Notes: a model not told the origin generated them from the sequence alone. A stretch of DNA of 64,000 nt from an uncultured Bacteroides sp. (GCF_959029255.1 NZ_CAUFUE010000023.1:1-64000); one strand, 5' to 3'. Positions 8,001-16,380 are shown, counted from the stretch's first letter. A program made the numbers and translations.

Positions 8001-9014
8001 ATACCAGTTAGGATGGATATGCTTTAATTTTTTCTGAACAGCAACATCGTAGATTACACTTTCTATATTGTCTTGCCGACATAACTCTTTAGCTGCAAGA
8101 TATTCCTGTAGCTCTGTATTTTCAAACTGCAATATTCCATTTGTTTCTTTCAATATACGATTTTCAAAGAATAGCAGGTCGAAATTGGCTATGAGCATCT
8201 GTGTCATATTACCCTTTACCCCATCTAAAATCGTGTATAGCTCATCTTTTGAAATTTGGTCTTTTCGACTTATTTCCATGATAAAAGCTATTTTCTCCAA
8301 AGTTCGTTGTATAAGGATTTTAATGCTTTCATCCTTTACTTGACGAGAATCTATGGCAGTTTGTATTGAACAGACTATTATATACTCAAAAAGCTCACTG
8401 ATATTTGAGCATTCTCCTTTTTCCTTTTCGTGCTCTAATAGAAATGTCAAATATCGGGGAATAGTTAGGAGCTCCTTTAACCTTGAACTTTTGTTGACAT
8501 TTACTTTTGTTGTTTCAGAACACCTATTAACAATTTCCATTACATCCTTATCGCTTAACCTACATAATTCCATGAAAGTTAAACCATAGCAAGAAGCAAA
8601 ATATTTTGCATAAGATGCCACATAATGTTTCCTACAAGTAAACCACATCTTGGAATCTGGATTCTCTTTTTTATAATGCTTTATTGATAGTAGCGTACTA
8701 TAGAATGCATTTCCTTCAACTTCATCTAAAGCATCTATGATACAGTATTCAATATTTTTAGGGACAGATTTAAATTCAAATTCTGATGCCGTACAAGAGA
8801 ATAATCCTTTTGAGATTTGCTTCTTTATCTCATTAACAAGTCTGCTCTTTCCAATACCTGGCTCGCCTACAATACAAACGAAGTTTTCCTGAAGCAATTT
8901 ATCTATTGACAGAGGTTTTTCTGTGTCAAATAATGAACGAGTGCTGTTGCTATTCTCTAATAAGCCATCGATGCTCTGATATCTTACTATTTGTGGTACT
9001 ATATAATTTGTCAT
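5031..9014 (-). CDS. Large STAND/NACHT-like NTPase with C-terminal PD-(D/E)XK-like nuclease
   Basis: This 1327-aa protein has only about 45 residues before a Walker A motif GEPGIGKS (50-57), followed by a Walker B of the STAND/NACHT kind, CIIDALDEVE (91-100), and a sensor Arg in WFTCR (about 124-128). Residues of roughly 350 to 1100 look like helical repeats, the usual ligand-sensing region of such proteins. Near the C-terminus, D1210, E1224 and K1226 (RTDLL...MVELK) form a PD-(D/E)XK-type nuclease motif. Related bacterial NLR-like proteins (Avs, bNACHT) sense phage proteins and then activate an effector; there the effector is usually N-terminal, while here it is at the C-terminus. A SIR2-HerA pair lies next to it. 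Defence against phage is the likely role, inferred. The gene is very AT-rich compared with core genes. Confidence 0.75.
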   Translation of the reverse strand: MTNYIVPQIVRYQSIDGLLENSNSTRSLFDTEKPLSIDKLLQENFVCIVGEPGIGKSRLVNEIKKQISKGLFSCTASEFEFKSVPKNIEYCIIDALDEVEGNAFYSTLLSIKHYKKENPDSKMWFTCRKHYVASYAKYFASCYGLTFMELCRLSDKDVMEIVNRCSETTKVNVNKSSRLKELLTIPRYLTFLLEHEKEKGECSNISELFEYIIVCSIQTAIDSRQVKDESIKILIQRTLEKIAFIMEISRKDQISKDELYTILDGVKGNMTQMLIANFDLLFFENRILKETNGILQFENTELQEYLAAKELCRQDNIESVIYDVAVQKKLKHIHPNWYDVIPHISYTKDKIHTFINVFKLIISYESNLENEAFETLLKYVDPSILLPQQKEELFSIIFKHYLHVPAYIKWRGSICKLLQECYTSNCNGRMILSIEQLNKIQLANIYIILEVIVEANKLDKNVCEHWTNAANILMQTDNKENQLAALNLYNALRSKDELIHLSKSYKDFTKNVKEKYCEVTGYGRFTSKDVVDCWLDGCYVSNPYALNAVLCVEDTSIITYAYNKIIENNKLREFFKSKGTLLVHYELYLKKQFETVWDKGLERKKIITKIIASFMGNHSYTTHSDINIIIKQILLEEATGGLFIEYFGNRWDLENIFRRFDAELVDIGLLSSLDKLLHESKTEVWYVDNILTSLIYKIKNDEVKKASISEYIKRYAKTFDLWDRNSKKLEEEKVNSNEQLLTKTYQSLSDPNVLEYYKYEAAFELSKNIEFVRKQESLKPLVDVVAKFFNEIDLDKMTLEKTAENSFSLSMSLVKIPHYVKAMYHLNNYDLLQKNRIILVKTLPIICCTLNSDVREMREIYKSVIGSISENEKSELVEWWKSREDDFMDISSEDIFTCITDYGIDALSYKLEKSIEQYVANQQDLSHSIAASKALDIISEGYCNWDINKYKALFNALQDDNITSIKMQCNAIMIEKFQEPEAITWRIEYLKKNIVKSIHNETGHACAISYEESEIISPNPRMFRCFMNIKENEKLAEQLLNLFDFGLLLCIAPETQEYSSYLLNQIYFFFVNTDNIAYISVLRKRVEKFNAQTVNYLANSIMNNAEMVYLKKDKITIDKAIKQYNKCIEESHLEIRNDGDLRRYFTYIHYEVQKEIQDQGIYSLVRQETLSEDFIQRELKNTIINKCCQMGLETVQVDREVTLQDNKRTDLLIRYGLCNPIMVELKLLHNNEIQSKKQRQAYKDKFMQYTNATNACLSVFWVFDVHKKDSDAARFKDLEVEYKDLDNTLILLTDCKCSSGIETGLPKSKQISKLKKTRNDKTRKGKK

Positions 9015-9288
9015 TAGAAATCTTTTATATAAATGAAAGGATACGTATACTATAAAGATTTGGGTACTTTGGATTGAAGATTGTTAAGGTATCAAAGACC
9101 TCATGAAAGTCAAAGTTCATGTAAATAGAATCAAGTTGTTCAACACCGTCAAATATTTTTCGCCTATGTACTCACCAGTTGTAACAGTGGTGACGCTATT
9201 AATTCGAACTACCTATACCTCTTTACTTTTATAGCCCCAAGGATATGAGTGACTGATGAGGTTTTAGCATCTGCTATATGTCAGTATT
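9015..9288. other. Non-coding region upstream of the NTPase gene
   Basis: No gene is supported. It must hold the promoter of the NTPase on the minus strand, but no exact TAnnTTTG match could be placed with confidence. A short inverted repeat, CACCA/TGGTG, lies around 9175-9195. Confidence 0.35.
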
Positions 9289-9509
9289 TTATGATGTAAT
9301 CTTGTTGCTTTGAAGAATAAATAACTCCTTGATCTCCAAGTATGTCTGCCGGCCACTTGACATAATGTGCCCAAAGATGGCTGTAAGGTATTGGTACGCC
9401 ATTTCGATACAGTTGCAGGGTAGTGTCTTACTTGTTCTGCCAACCCCTTTGCTGTATGTTTTTGTTCCACAAGAATCACTTTCAATCTTTTTATATCTTT
9501 TTTTTCCAT
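9289..9509 (-). pseudogene. Frameshifted XRE-type helix-turn-helix regulator
   Basis: One frame from ATG at 9509 reads MEKKDIKRLKVILVEQKHTA, then KGLAEQ, PATVSKWRTN and LQPSLGTL, the classic layout of a small XRE HTH protein of Bacteroides. That frame then drifts into nonsense (WRSRSYLFF). The adjacent frame instead gives GRQTYLEIKELFILQSNK up to a stop at 9289, which fits the normal continuation LxIKELF. A single frameshift near the GRHT/GRQT position explains both. It was probably a cI-like or antitoxin-like repressor; no partner gene is left beside it. Confidence 0.6.
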
Positions 9510-10127
9510 AGTGCAACTTCTTTGCATTTAATGCAAAATTAAAAATATTTTCGTAAATAGAGGCTTCTCTCGGATTGATTTATTGATCCCCCACAGCTTT
9601 TTCGGGAAATAATAATATCAGTAGTTTGTCTTCTGAAGAAAAGTTTTAAATTCTGTACTTAACGATGAGGAAGCGCCGCCTGAGGTGTCTCTTTTTATCA
9701 TTCATTTTAGTTCCGCAAGTTAGAAAGAAGCGCTCACATGAGGACAAGATAGAATTTTTCTAGATTTATTCGTTTTTGGAGTTGCTTTTGTAGCATAGAA
9801 GTAATTTGAATTTATGCAACGCACAGAAATGGAACGCTATATATAGTAATATTTACTTTTATACATTATTCATAAAAAATAATGGGAGTAGTATTGTATG
9901 TTTGAATATCGTTGGCGGATTTTCAGATGGGTATATTACAAAAAAATATTCAAGCTCCTTAAATAAAGCAATTCCAAGAAAAACACTACCTTTGTATTCA
10001 ACAGGTTGTATCTGATAGCGAAAAAAACAAGTGACAGAGAATACGTTTATTCTAAGCCTGGACGACTAATTATGTTATTAAAGGATTGGTAAAGCCTAAA
10101 TATGAATAGTCTTTTGAGGGCAAGAGA
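9510..10127. other. Long AT-rich non-coding region before the SIR2-HerA operon
   Basis: No gene is supported. TACCTTTG at 9987-9994 fits the Bacteroides -7 element on the plus strand and would start transcription near 10000, about 130 bases before the SIR2 gene. The rest shows no clear repeat or RNA gene. Confidence 0.4.
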
Positions 10128-11639
10128 ATGAAATACGATTTAAAAATTCTTTTGCATCGAATAAATATAGTTACAAATCTATTAAATCTATATATGGATA
10201 CAAAACAGAAAATAGAGAAAGCCCAAACAGTGCTGGATGCTGGCGGGAATGTTATCAAGACTCGGGATGACCGCGAACTGATTCTTGTAGACAAAGACGG
10301 GAAAGTGCAGAATGCTGACGCTTGCGGTTGGCTGCCTGATACTAGTGAAGTAAACAAGACTGTTTTTCGTTCACGCATAGAACCTTGGCTAACCTCACTT
10401 TTTCAGTCTGAGCATTTGTCACTACTTTGTGGCTCTGGAATAACCAATGCTATCAGTTTCTTAGCTGGAGCAAGTGGCGGCACTACGATGGGTTTAACCA
10501 CATTCACCAAGTATAAAGATGAAATTAAAGCGGCTGCTGAAGTTTCGGCAAAAGCTAGTGGTCGTGAGAATGGTAATATTGAAGACCAGATAAGAACAGC
10601 CAATGATTTGCTCCGTGGATTGAAAATCTTAAAGAAAGACGCCGAGGCTACGGCATTAGAAACAGAACTAAACTCAATCATCTCAGAGTTTGCAAAATCC
10701 ATACTAAAGACCGAAAATAGTATAGCAACTGCTAATGAAGATAAACGAGAAAACGCTTATTCGGTACTCGTTAATTTCCTTCTCAGCTTTGCAAGTCGTA
10801 CAGGAAATAGAGAAAGGCTGAACATATTCACTACCAATTATGACCGTTTAATTGAAGTTGGCGCAGAGTTGGCAGGTGTCCATTTGATGGATAGGTTCGT
10901 AGGAACCATGATGCCTGTGTTCCGTTCTTCAAGGCTCAATTTGGACATTCATTATAACCCGCCAGGAATACGAGGGGAACCACGTTATCTGGAAGGTGTA
11001 GCAAGGCTGACGAAGCTTCATGGTTCTATTGACTGGATACAGAATGGGAGTGAAATCCGACGTGTTGGAGTACCGTTGGGTGCTGATGATATTGCCCCAT
11101 ATCTGAATGCACCAGGATTGCAGAGTGCTGATGCACTAAAGTTGATGATATATCCTAACTCTGCCAAAGACCGCGAAACAGCTGAATATCCATACGTGGA
11201 ATTGTTCCGTGATTTTGCTGCTGCCATTTGCAGACCAAACAGTACACTGGTAACATACGGATACGGATTTGGTGATGAACATATTAATAGGGTAATTCAC
11301 GATATGCTTACTATTCCTTCAACACACTTGGTGGTTATATCCTTTAATGATCCAATTAGCCGTATCTTAAAGTTCTATTATGAATCTGCTCATTATGCAC
11401 AGATGTCTATTTTGATAGGTAAAAACTTGGGTGACATTACCAATTTGGCTAATGACTACCTGCCTAAGTCTGCTATTGATAGAACCACTATTAGAATGGC
11501 TGAACTATTACAGCACCGTATGGGAGCTGCTTCAGGTTCACCTGCGGCTACATCACCAACGTTATCTACTCCGACTTCAGCTACTACAGCTGCACCTGCT
11601 TCCATAACACCCACTACTCCAACTACATCAATTGTATAG
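10128..11639 (+). CDS. SIR2-like NADase-type effector of a SIR2-HerA defence pair
   Basis: A 503-aa protein with the SIR2 motif set: a glycine-rich nucleotide loop CGSG (101-104), FTTNYDR with the conserved Asn (N237), KLHGS with the likely catalytic His (H298), and GYGFGDEHIN near residue 385. SIR2 domains in defence systems degrade NAD+ when triggered. The last 36 residues are a low-complexity Ser/Thr/Pro/Ala tail. The HerA gene follows after 3 bases, so the two are surely co-translated. In known SIR2-HerA systems the two proteins form a large complex that blocks phage. The start at 10128 has GAGGG 7 bases upstream; an alternative ATG at 10194 is possible. The gene belongs to an island with the STAND NTPase. 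Confidence 0.85.
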   Translation: MKYDLKILLHRINIVTNLLNLYMDTKQKIEKAQTVLDAGGNVIKTRDDRELILVDKDGKVQNADACGWLPDTSEVNKTVFRSRIEPWLTSLFQSEHLSLLCGSGITNAISFLAGASGGTTMGLTTFTKYKDEIKAAAEVSAKASGRENGNIEDQIRTANDLLRGLKILKKDAEATALETELNSIISEFAKSILKTENSIATANEDKRENAYSVLVNFLLSFASRTGNRERLNIFTTNYDRLIEVGAELAGVHLMDRFVGTMMPVFRSSRLNLDIHYNPPGIRGEPRYLEGVARLTKLHGSIDWIQNGSEIRRVGVPLGADDIAPYLNAPGLQSADALKLMIYPNSAKDRETAEYPYVELFRDFAAAICRPNSTLVTYGYGFGDEHINRVIHDMLTIPSTHLVVISFNDPISRILKFYYESAHYAQMSILIGKNLGDITNLANDYLPKSAIDRTTIRMAELLQHRMGAASGSPAATSPTLSTPTSATTAAPASITPTTPTTSIV

Positions 11640-11642
11640 TAT

Positions 11643-13697
11643 ATGATTACAACGCCTATTGAACAGCTTGCTTCACTACGTGTAGGTACGGTGGAATATA
11701 TTTCACCGGATAGAATAGAAGTGCAGCTAGACATAGAATCACCTGATAGTGTCGCACTTAATACAGGGATGCCACGGAGTTTTCCACGTATCAACGGATA
11801 TTTGATGATTCCCGTTGATTTGGGTTTTGTAGTAGGGCAGGTATCGTGGATTACCATACAGCGATCGCCTTATCCTAAACGAAGTGGATTTCAAGACTTT
11901 GGGCTGATTGACTTGCCATTTCCATTGCGAAAAATGGAGTTACAGCCCGTGGGAACACTAGTGGCTACAGAGGATGGCTATAAGTTTAAACGTGGTTTAG
12001 AGACATTCCCGTCAGTAGGAGATATTGTTATTCTACCAATGGAGGACCAGTTGAGGTCTATAATCGAATCAGGGGATAACCGAAGAGTGTATATTGGTAA
12101 TAGCCCTCTTGTGGGTAATGCCAAGGTTATGATTGATCCCGATCGCTTGTTTGGACGTCATCTTGCAGTACTTGGTAATACTGGGAGTGGAAAATCTTGT
12201 TCTGTAGCTGGTCTGATACGTTGGTCGCTTGAAAGTGCTAGAGAAAAACTGGTTGATAGTGCAAAACCTGTGAATAGTAGGTTTATTGTATTAGATCCGA
12301 ATGGAGAGTATAGCAAGGCTTTTGTTGACAAGCAGGAGGCAAATATCTATATGGTGAATGTAGAGAATGGCGATGGGAAAAAGCAGCTCGAAGTACCTTT
12401 GTGGTTCTGGAATACTGACGAATGGTGCGGATTTACCAAAGCATCACCCAAGACTCATAGAACAACGATTGTACATGCGTTGAAGTCTGTGAAAAGTGGA
12501 ATCGTGTTTGAGGAATTATCTAAGCAACGAGAATTGGCCAACTATGTCCGTACAATTATTGATACTATTGAGGTCAATAAAGCAGCGGGTAATCCATGGG
12601 GGAGATTCCCTTTCCCTAAGAATTTCCACCAATCTGTTGAGAAGTGGGTAAGCGGAATAGTAAGTGACGAGGATTATTCTGGTGAACTGAAGGATGCTAT
12701 TCAAGCATTTGAAACCAAGGCGAACGAATTGATAAATGCAAGAAGTGGAACATATCCTCATTATGATTATACAAGAGCCGAAGTTGATAGTTTGATAACG
12801 CTGTTGAAAGAGGTGTATGCAAAGGCTGGAGGTAAAGAGGAAGAGTTTCTTCCAACCGATGAGGATAGCCCTATCCCGTTCACAGGAGAAAATTTTATAC
12901 GCTCAATAGAGGCCAACGCGGAGATTCTGAATACCACAGACTATATTGTTACTCTCATGCCACGCATCAAGACATTGCTGACAGATGTACGAGTCAAGAA
13001 GGTTATTGATAACGAAACCCTCAAGTTGAGTGAATGGTTGGGAAACTATATAGGTGCTGACAATAAAGAGTCGCTGACAATCATTGATTTGTCCTTGCTC
13101 CCTTCTGATGTGACAAGCATTGTTACGGCAGTCATAGCTCGTATGGTATTTGAAGCACAACAACGTTATCTCAGGCTGAATAAGCAATGCCTGCCGACGG
13201 TCTTGGTTATGGAAGAGGCACATTATTTTGTGAAACGTTACAATGATGATGCTGAGAATACTGGACCAACTACACAATGTTGCAAAGTGTTTGAGAAGAT
13301 TGCGCGAGAGGGCAGAAAGTTCGGATTGGGATTGGTTTTATCATCACAAAGACCATCTGAACTATCATCGACAGTGCTATCACAATGCAATTCTTTCCTA
13401 TTGCATCGTATATCTAATGACCGAGACCAAGAATTGGTTCACCGTTTGTTGCCAGACAATATGAGAGGGATTCTTCGTGAAATGCCATCGCTACCTTCTC
13501 AATATGCTGTATTATTAGGGTGGGCATCCGAGCTACCTATTATGGTTAAAATGCGAACATTGCCTAAGAATCAATGCCCTCAGTCGGATGATCCAGATTA
13601 TTGGGACGTATGGACTGGATTAAAGGAATGCAAAATAGACTGGGGCAAGATTGCCGATGAGTGGCAGAATAAGAAAGATGATATGCCAACAGAGTAA
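11643..13697 (+). CDS. HerA-like hexameric ATPase of the SIR2-HerA pair
   Basis: A 684-aa HerA/FtsK-superfamily ATPase. The N-terminal 100 or so residues resemble the HAS beta-barrel (VGTVEYISPDRIEVQLD). Walker A is GNTGSGKS (178-185), preceded by LFGRHLAVL, and Walker B is VLVMEEAHYF near residue 520. SSQRPSELSSTVLSQC and HRISNDRDQELVHRLL are the expected downstream motifs. HerA rings translocate along or unwind DNA; with SIR2 partners they act as the scaffold and motor of an anti-phage complex. It starts 3 bases after the SIR2 gene. A long helical insertion lies between the two Walker motifs, as in this family. Confidence 0.88.
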   Translation: MITTPIEQLASLRVGTVEYISPDRIEVQLDIESPDSVALNTGMPRSFPRINGYLMIPVDLGFVVGQVSWITIQRSPYPKRSGFQDFGLIDLPFPLRKMELQPVGTLVATEDGYKFKRGLETFPSVGDIVILPMEDQLRSIIESGDNRRVYIGNSPLVGNAKVMIDPDRLFGRHLAVLGNTGSGKSCSVAGLIRWSLESAREKLVDSAKPVNSRFIVLDPNGEYSKAFVDKQEANIYMVNVENGDGKKQLEVPLWFWNTDEWCGFTKASPKTHRTTIVHALKSVKSGIVFEELSKQRELANYVRTIIDTIEVNKAAGNPWGRFPFPKNFHQSVEKWVSGIVSDEDYSGELKDAIQAFETKANELINARSGTYPHYDYTRAEVDSLITLLKEVYAKAGGKEEEFLPTDEDSPIPFTGENFIRSIEANAEILNTTDYIVTLMPRIKTLLTDVRVKKVIDNETLKLSEWLGNYIGADNKESLTIIDLSLLPSDVTSIVTAVIARMVFEAQQRYLRLNKQCLPTVLVMEEAHYFVKRYNDDAENTGPTTQCCKVFEKIAREGRKFGLGLVLSSQRPSELSSTVLSQCNSFLLHRISNDRDQELVHRLLPDNMRGILREMPSLPSQYAVLLGWASELPIMVKMRTLPKNQCPQSDDPDYWDVWTGLKECKIDWGKIADEWQNKKDDMPTE

Positions 13698-13800
13698 TCG
13701 TTAGAAAAATAGGCCTAACAGTCGGGCATGATCAATAATGATATTCAATTTGTGCCAAATATATGTCAAAAAATGAATTTGTAAAATCAGAGCGAGTTAT

Positions 13801-13831
13801 TTTGATAATTGAATGAGTTATATTATCTTTG
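13801..13831 (+). promoter_or_regulatory. Promoter of ncRNA copy 1
   Basis: TTTG at 13801-13804, a 19-bp spacer and TATCTTTG at 13824-13831 match the full Bacteroides promoter pattern. Transcription should start at about 13834-13838. Confidence 0.65.
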
Positions 13832-13833
13832 TA

Positions 13834-14064
13834 TAGTAATGTTGTATGAGCTGACATCATAAAGACGATGAAAGACATAACTGGACATTTTTCAGTTACT
13901 AAAACATTACTAAGAGATAATTTGACATTATTATCACCTTGTAAATAAGGAACTTGGAGAGAAAAGGTTCATAACCCTGTCTCTCCGCAATAAACATTGG
14001 TTTTCAATGATTTATAGGATTAACACCCGGTTTTACACCCAAGAATGTAAAGTCGGGTGTTTTT
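13834..14064 (+). ncRNA. Candidate structured non-coding RNA, copy 1 (about 230 nt)
   Basis: The interval from a consensus promoter to a strong terminator holds no gene longer than 26 codons (ATG at 13868, stop at 13948). The 5' end TAGTAATGTT (13834-13843) pairs perfectly with AACATTACTA (13903-13912), enclosing TATGA/TCATA and AACTG/CAGTT hairpins. The 3' half has GGAGAGA (13956-13962) paired with TCTCTCC (13980-13986) around GGTTCATAACC, then CATTG/CAATG (about 13995-14008), then the terminator. The 3' half from about 13956 to 14064 recurs at 16498-16603 with compensating changes. The GGTTC...TCTCTCCGC part resembles the T-arm and acceptor end of a tRNA-Ser, but no full tRNA is present. 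Function unknown. Confidence 0.5.
14023..14064 (+). terminator. Intrinsic terminator of ncRNA copy 1
   Basis: ACACCCGGTTTTACA (14023-14037) pairs with TGTAAAGTCGGGTGT (14046-14060) over 15 bp, counting two G-U pairs, followed by TTTT. Confidence 0.8.
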
Positions 14065-14136
14065 GCATTATTTAAGATAGTTGCTTTTAGTTTAGGAAAA
14101 CCAATAAGGATATAATTTGAAAGCCACCAGAATAAT

Positions 14137-14901
14137 ATGGAACGCAAAAGTCAGGAATTAAAATCCACATTGACTAGTCAGTTGTTTGAGACCGTTGATA
14201 ATTATGAGTTTTTACTAAATGTGGAAAAATCTCATGCAGCGAGTTTTGCAATTATCACTGAAGGGATTGCCGTACTTTCCGATTTTAGTCATGCTGCTTG
14301 TCATACTTATTCCGGGAAGTTCGGAAGGCAGGTGTTTTCTTTGCCTGAATACTCCATAGATGAGAACTCGCCTTTTGAAGATATCATCTTCGATGGCATA
14401 CCTAAAGAAGATTTACTGGAGCGGCATATCCTTGAATTACGTTTCTTTCATTTCATGCAAACCATTCCGAAAGAACAACGTACTGAATACCAAATGTCGT
14501 GTGTCATTCGCTTCCGAAAACTCGATGGAGCGACATTGCCTGTATTGCATACCTCACGTTATATCCAATGGGATTCAACCGGAAACGCATGGCTCGGATT
14601 ATGCACTTATATTCCACTCCCTCTGATTGACATGAAGGATGAACGTGGCATAATCAATTCTGTAACGGGTGAGCTGGTCGATAAAAAGCTATATACGAAG
14701 AATGACAACCGTATATTGAGTAAGCGTCAGAGAGAAATACTGTATCTTTTGGCGAAAGGCGACGGTAGCAAGCAGATTGCAGACAAACTGAACATCTCGG
14801 TGCATACTGTCAATCGGCATCGTCAGAACATACTTACAGCCCTTAAAGTAACTAACTCGGCTTCTGCAGTTGAAATAGCTTTGCGACTGGAACTTATCTA
14901 A
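14137..14901 (+). CDS. LuxR-type HTH transcriptional regulator
   Basis: A 254-aa cytoplasmic protein. The C-terminal 60 residues form a LuxR/GerE HTH (SKRQREILYLLAKGDGSKQI, then ADKLNISVHTVNRHRQNIL, then ALKVTNSASAVEIALRLEL). The first 180 residues look like a PAS-like sensor fold. There is no receiver domain or membrane span, so it probably responds to a small ligand or redox state rather than phosphorylation. It lies just after ncRNA copy 1 and about 90 bases before a lipoprotein gene in the same direction, which may be its target or operon partner. Confidence 0.8.
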   Translation: MERKSQELKSTLTSQLFETVDNYEFLLNVEKSHAASFAIITEGIAVLSDFSHAACHTYSGKFGRQVFSLPEYSIDENSPFEDIIFDGIPKEDLLERHILELRFFHFMQTIPKEQRTEYQMSCVIRFRKLDGATLPVLHTSRYIQWDSTGNAWLGLCTYIPLPLIDMKDERGIINSVTGELVDKKLYTKNDNRILSKRQREILYLLAKGDGSKQIADKLNISVHTVNRHRQNILTALKVTNSASAVEIALRLELI

Positions 14902-14992
14902 TTCCATATAGGAAAATTGGTGAAAAATCAGTATTGTGAAAGATGTGAATTATGGCTAAATTTGCAACATAATTCAAAATCATGCAATAACA

Positions 14993-15742
14993 ATGAAAAG
15001 ACATTACATCTTTGGGATGCTTATGAGCATCATTATGACAGGCTGTACAGGGAATGGCAAAAGAGAAGGTAATATTAGTAAAGCAATTGATAATAAAGTG
15101 ATTGCTAATTACGAAGAACTGACATCCTATGATATAACTATCGGTGGCGTCAAGTTTAATAAAGCTAAGAACATGGTAGCCGGGAAAATTGAGATAACAG
15201 GAGACACGGTGAAATTTGTTGCCGGTCCGCAGACCGACTATTTCCGTTCACCAGATGGAAATGTTATAAACAGTTCCCCCGTAATCTTCACAGAAATCGA
15301 CAATACAAAGCCTTTCACATTCACGGCCAAGGTGAATCCAAAATTTACTGAAACCGGAACTTACTCGGCAGGCGTCCTCTATGTTTATGAGAATGACACC
15401 CATTGCCAGAAAGTATGCTTTGAACAGGATGAGTATGGCGAGCACCGTGTGGTCACAGTTCGTACTATCGGAACTTCCGATGACAACAACCATCAATCCA
15501 TACCTGGCGATGCAGTCTATATGCGTTTTTCATCAAACGGTACGACTATCGGGACTTACTACTCTGAGGATGGCAAGGAGTGGCACATGGCTCGTCTTTA
15601 CCAAAATGACTTCCCTGATAAACTTCTCCTTGGTTTAAGTTCGCAGAGCCCCAAGGACAATGAACACACCTGTTATTTCACAGAAGTTTCGCTGGTAGAA
15701 AAGGCAACATCAGATTTCCGAAATGGAAAACTCCCAGAATAA
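14993..15742 (+). CDS. DUF1349 family lipoprotein
   Basis: A 249-aa secreted protein with a lipoprotein signal (MKRHYIFGMLMSIIMTGC, Cys at residue 18) and a concanavalin-A-like beta-sandwich of the DUF1349 type (DYFRSPDGN, FTFTAKVNPKF, AGVLYVYENDTHCQKVCFE, and YYSEDGKEWHMARL near the C-terminus). DUF1349 proteins are thought to bind or act on glycans, without firm biochemistry. It follows the LuxR gene in the same direction and is closed by a perfect 13-bp terminator hairpin at 15777-15809. Confidence 0.75.
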   Translation: MKRHYIFGMLMSIIMTGCTGNGKREGNISKAIDNKVIANYEELTSYDITIGGVKFNKAKNMVAGKIEITGDTVKFVAGPQTDYFRSPDGNVINSSPVIFTEIDNTKPFTFTAKVNPKFTETGTYSAGVLYVYENDTHCQKVCFEQDEYGEHRVVTVRTIGTSDDNNHQSIPGDAVYMRFSSNGTTIGTYYSEDGKEWHMARLYQNDFPDKLLLGLSSQSPKDNEHTCYFTEVSLVEKATSDFRNGKLPE

Positions 15743-15776
15743 ACTGAATAATAAGAGAATTAACAAGAAGATATTT

Positions 15777-15809
15777 TATAGCGGTAAGGCGAACGACCTT
15801 ACCGCTATA
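15777..15809 (+). terminator. Hairpin after the DUF1349 gene
   Basis: TATAGCGGTAAGG (15777-15789) pairs perfectly with CCTTACCGCTATA (15797-15809) around a 7-base loop. The tract after it (ATTGTCTTG) is only moderately T-rich. Confidence 0.65.
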
Positions 15810-15972
15810 ATTGTCTTGTATCAATTTGAAATTTCCTACCTTTTCAGATACAAGATACGTATAATGCTTCTTCCTTACTATTATAGTTCTAGAAAGATAT
15901 ATCCCAATCCTGTTGCTAAATTAGTTGTTTTATTGATGTTTTGCATTCAGAACAAGTCTTGACTATTACAAA

Positions 15973-16290
15973 TTATAATTTGAACCCTCTGCTTTTTCTT
16001 GGTTCTTCCGCAGACTGTCGTAAGCCTTGCCGTAATTTGTTAAATTGTTCTTTGAACCATTCGTTTATTGGCTGTTTATTTATGGTCAGTATAAGTTTAC
16101 CATTATCGGTTGGATTTATCTCCACCTTGAAGACATCATTTTTGATTTCAAACTTTTTTCTATGTTCCTCGGAATAAATCTTAGCACTGCATTGGATGGC
16201 TTCTTTCTTTGTCAAAAGACAATCTATCATATCTTTGGTAAACCCAATGACAGCGCATAGTTTTTCCATTCTCAACATTTCTTTGAGCAT
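15973..16290 (-). CDS. Small conserved mobile-element protein, full-length copy
   Basis: A 105-aa charged protein ending in FKEQFNKLRQGLRQSAEEPR and SRGFKL. Its C-terminal 65 residues are duplicated in the shorter gene at 19508-19720 (QPIGEWFKKQWEKLRQGLRQ and so on), and the DNA just beyond both stops is also alike (TTTTATTGATGTTTTGCATT in both). I remember similar small proteins from Bacteroides mobile elements, but no function is known to me. Two starts are possible (16290 or 16269). Confidence 0.6.
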   Translation of the reverse strand: MLKEMLRMEKLCAVIGFTKDMIDCLLTKKEAIQCSAKIYSEEHRKKFEIKNDVFKVEINPTDNGKLILTINKQPINEWFKEQFNKLRQGLRQSAEEPRKSRGFKL

Positions 16291-16341
16291 CGGAAACCAC
16301 TTGAATGCCTTTTTAAGTAGGGTTAAACATTTATATTCAAA

Positions 16342-16374
16342 GACTTGCGCAAGTCGGAAAAGATTGTATCTTTG
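16342..16374 (+). promoter_or_regulatory. Promoter of ncRNA copy 2 with a 14-bp palindrome over the -33 region
   Basis: GACTTGCGCAAGTC at 16342-16355 is a perfect palindrome. Its CTTG (16344-16347) is spaced 19 bp from TATCTTTG at 16367-16374, matching the Bacteroides promoter. The palindrome is well placed to be a repressor operator. Confidence 0.55.
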
Positions 16375-16380
16375 AACCTA

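Noticed and set aside
9175..9195. CACCA/TGGTG inverted repeat as an operator of the decayed HTH regulator
   Set aside because: Only five base pairs and not repeated elsewhere near the promoters; too weak to call.
13956..13989. Fragment of tRNA-Ser (GGTTC...TCTCTCCGC) as an attachment site
   Set aside because: No complete tRNA, the T-loop lacks the normal TTCRA pattern, and no integrase gene lies nearby. Kept only as a resemblance within the ncRNA entry.
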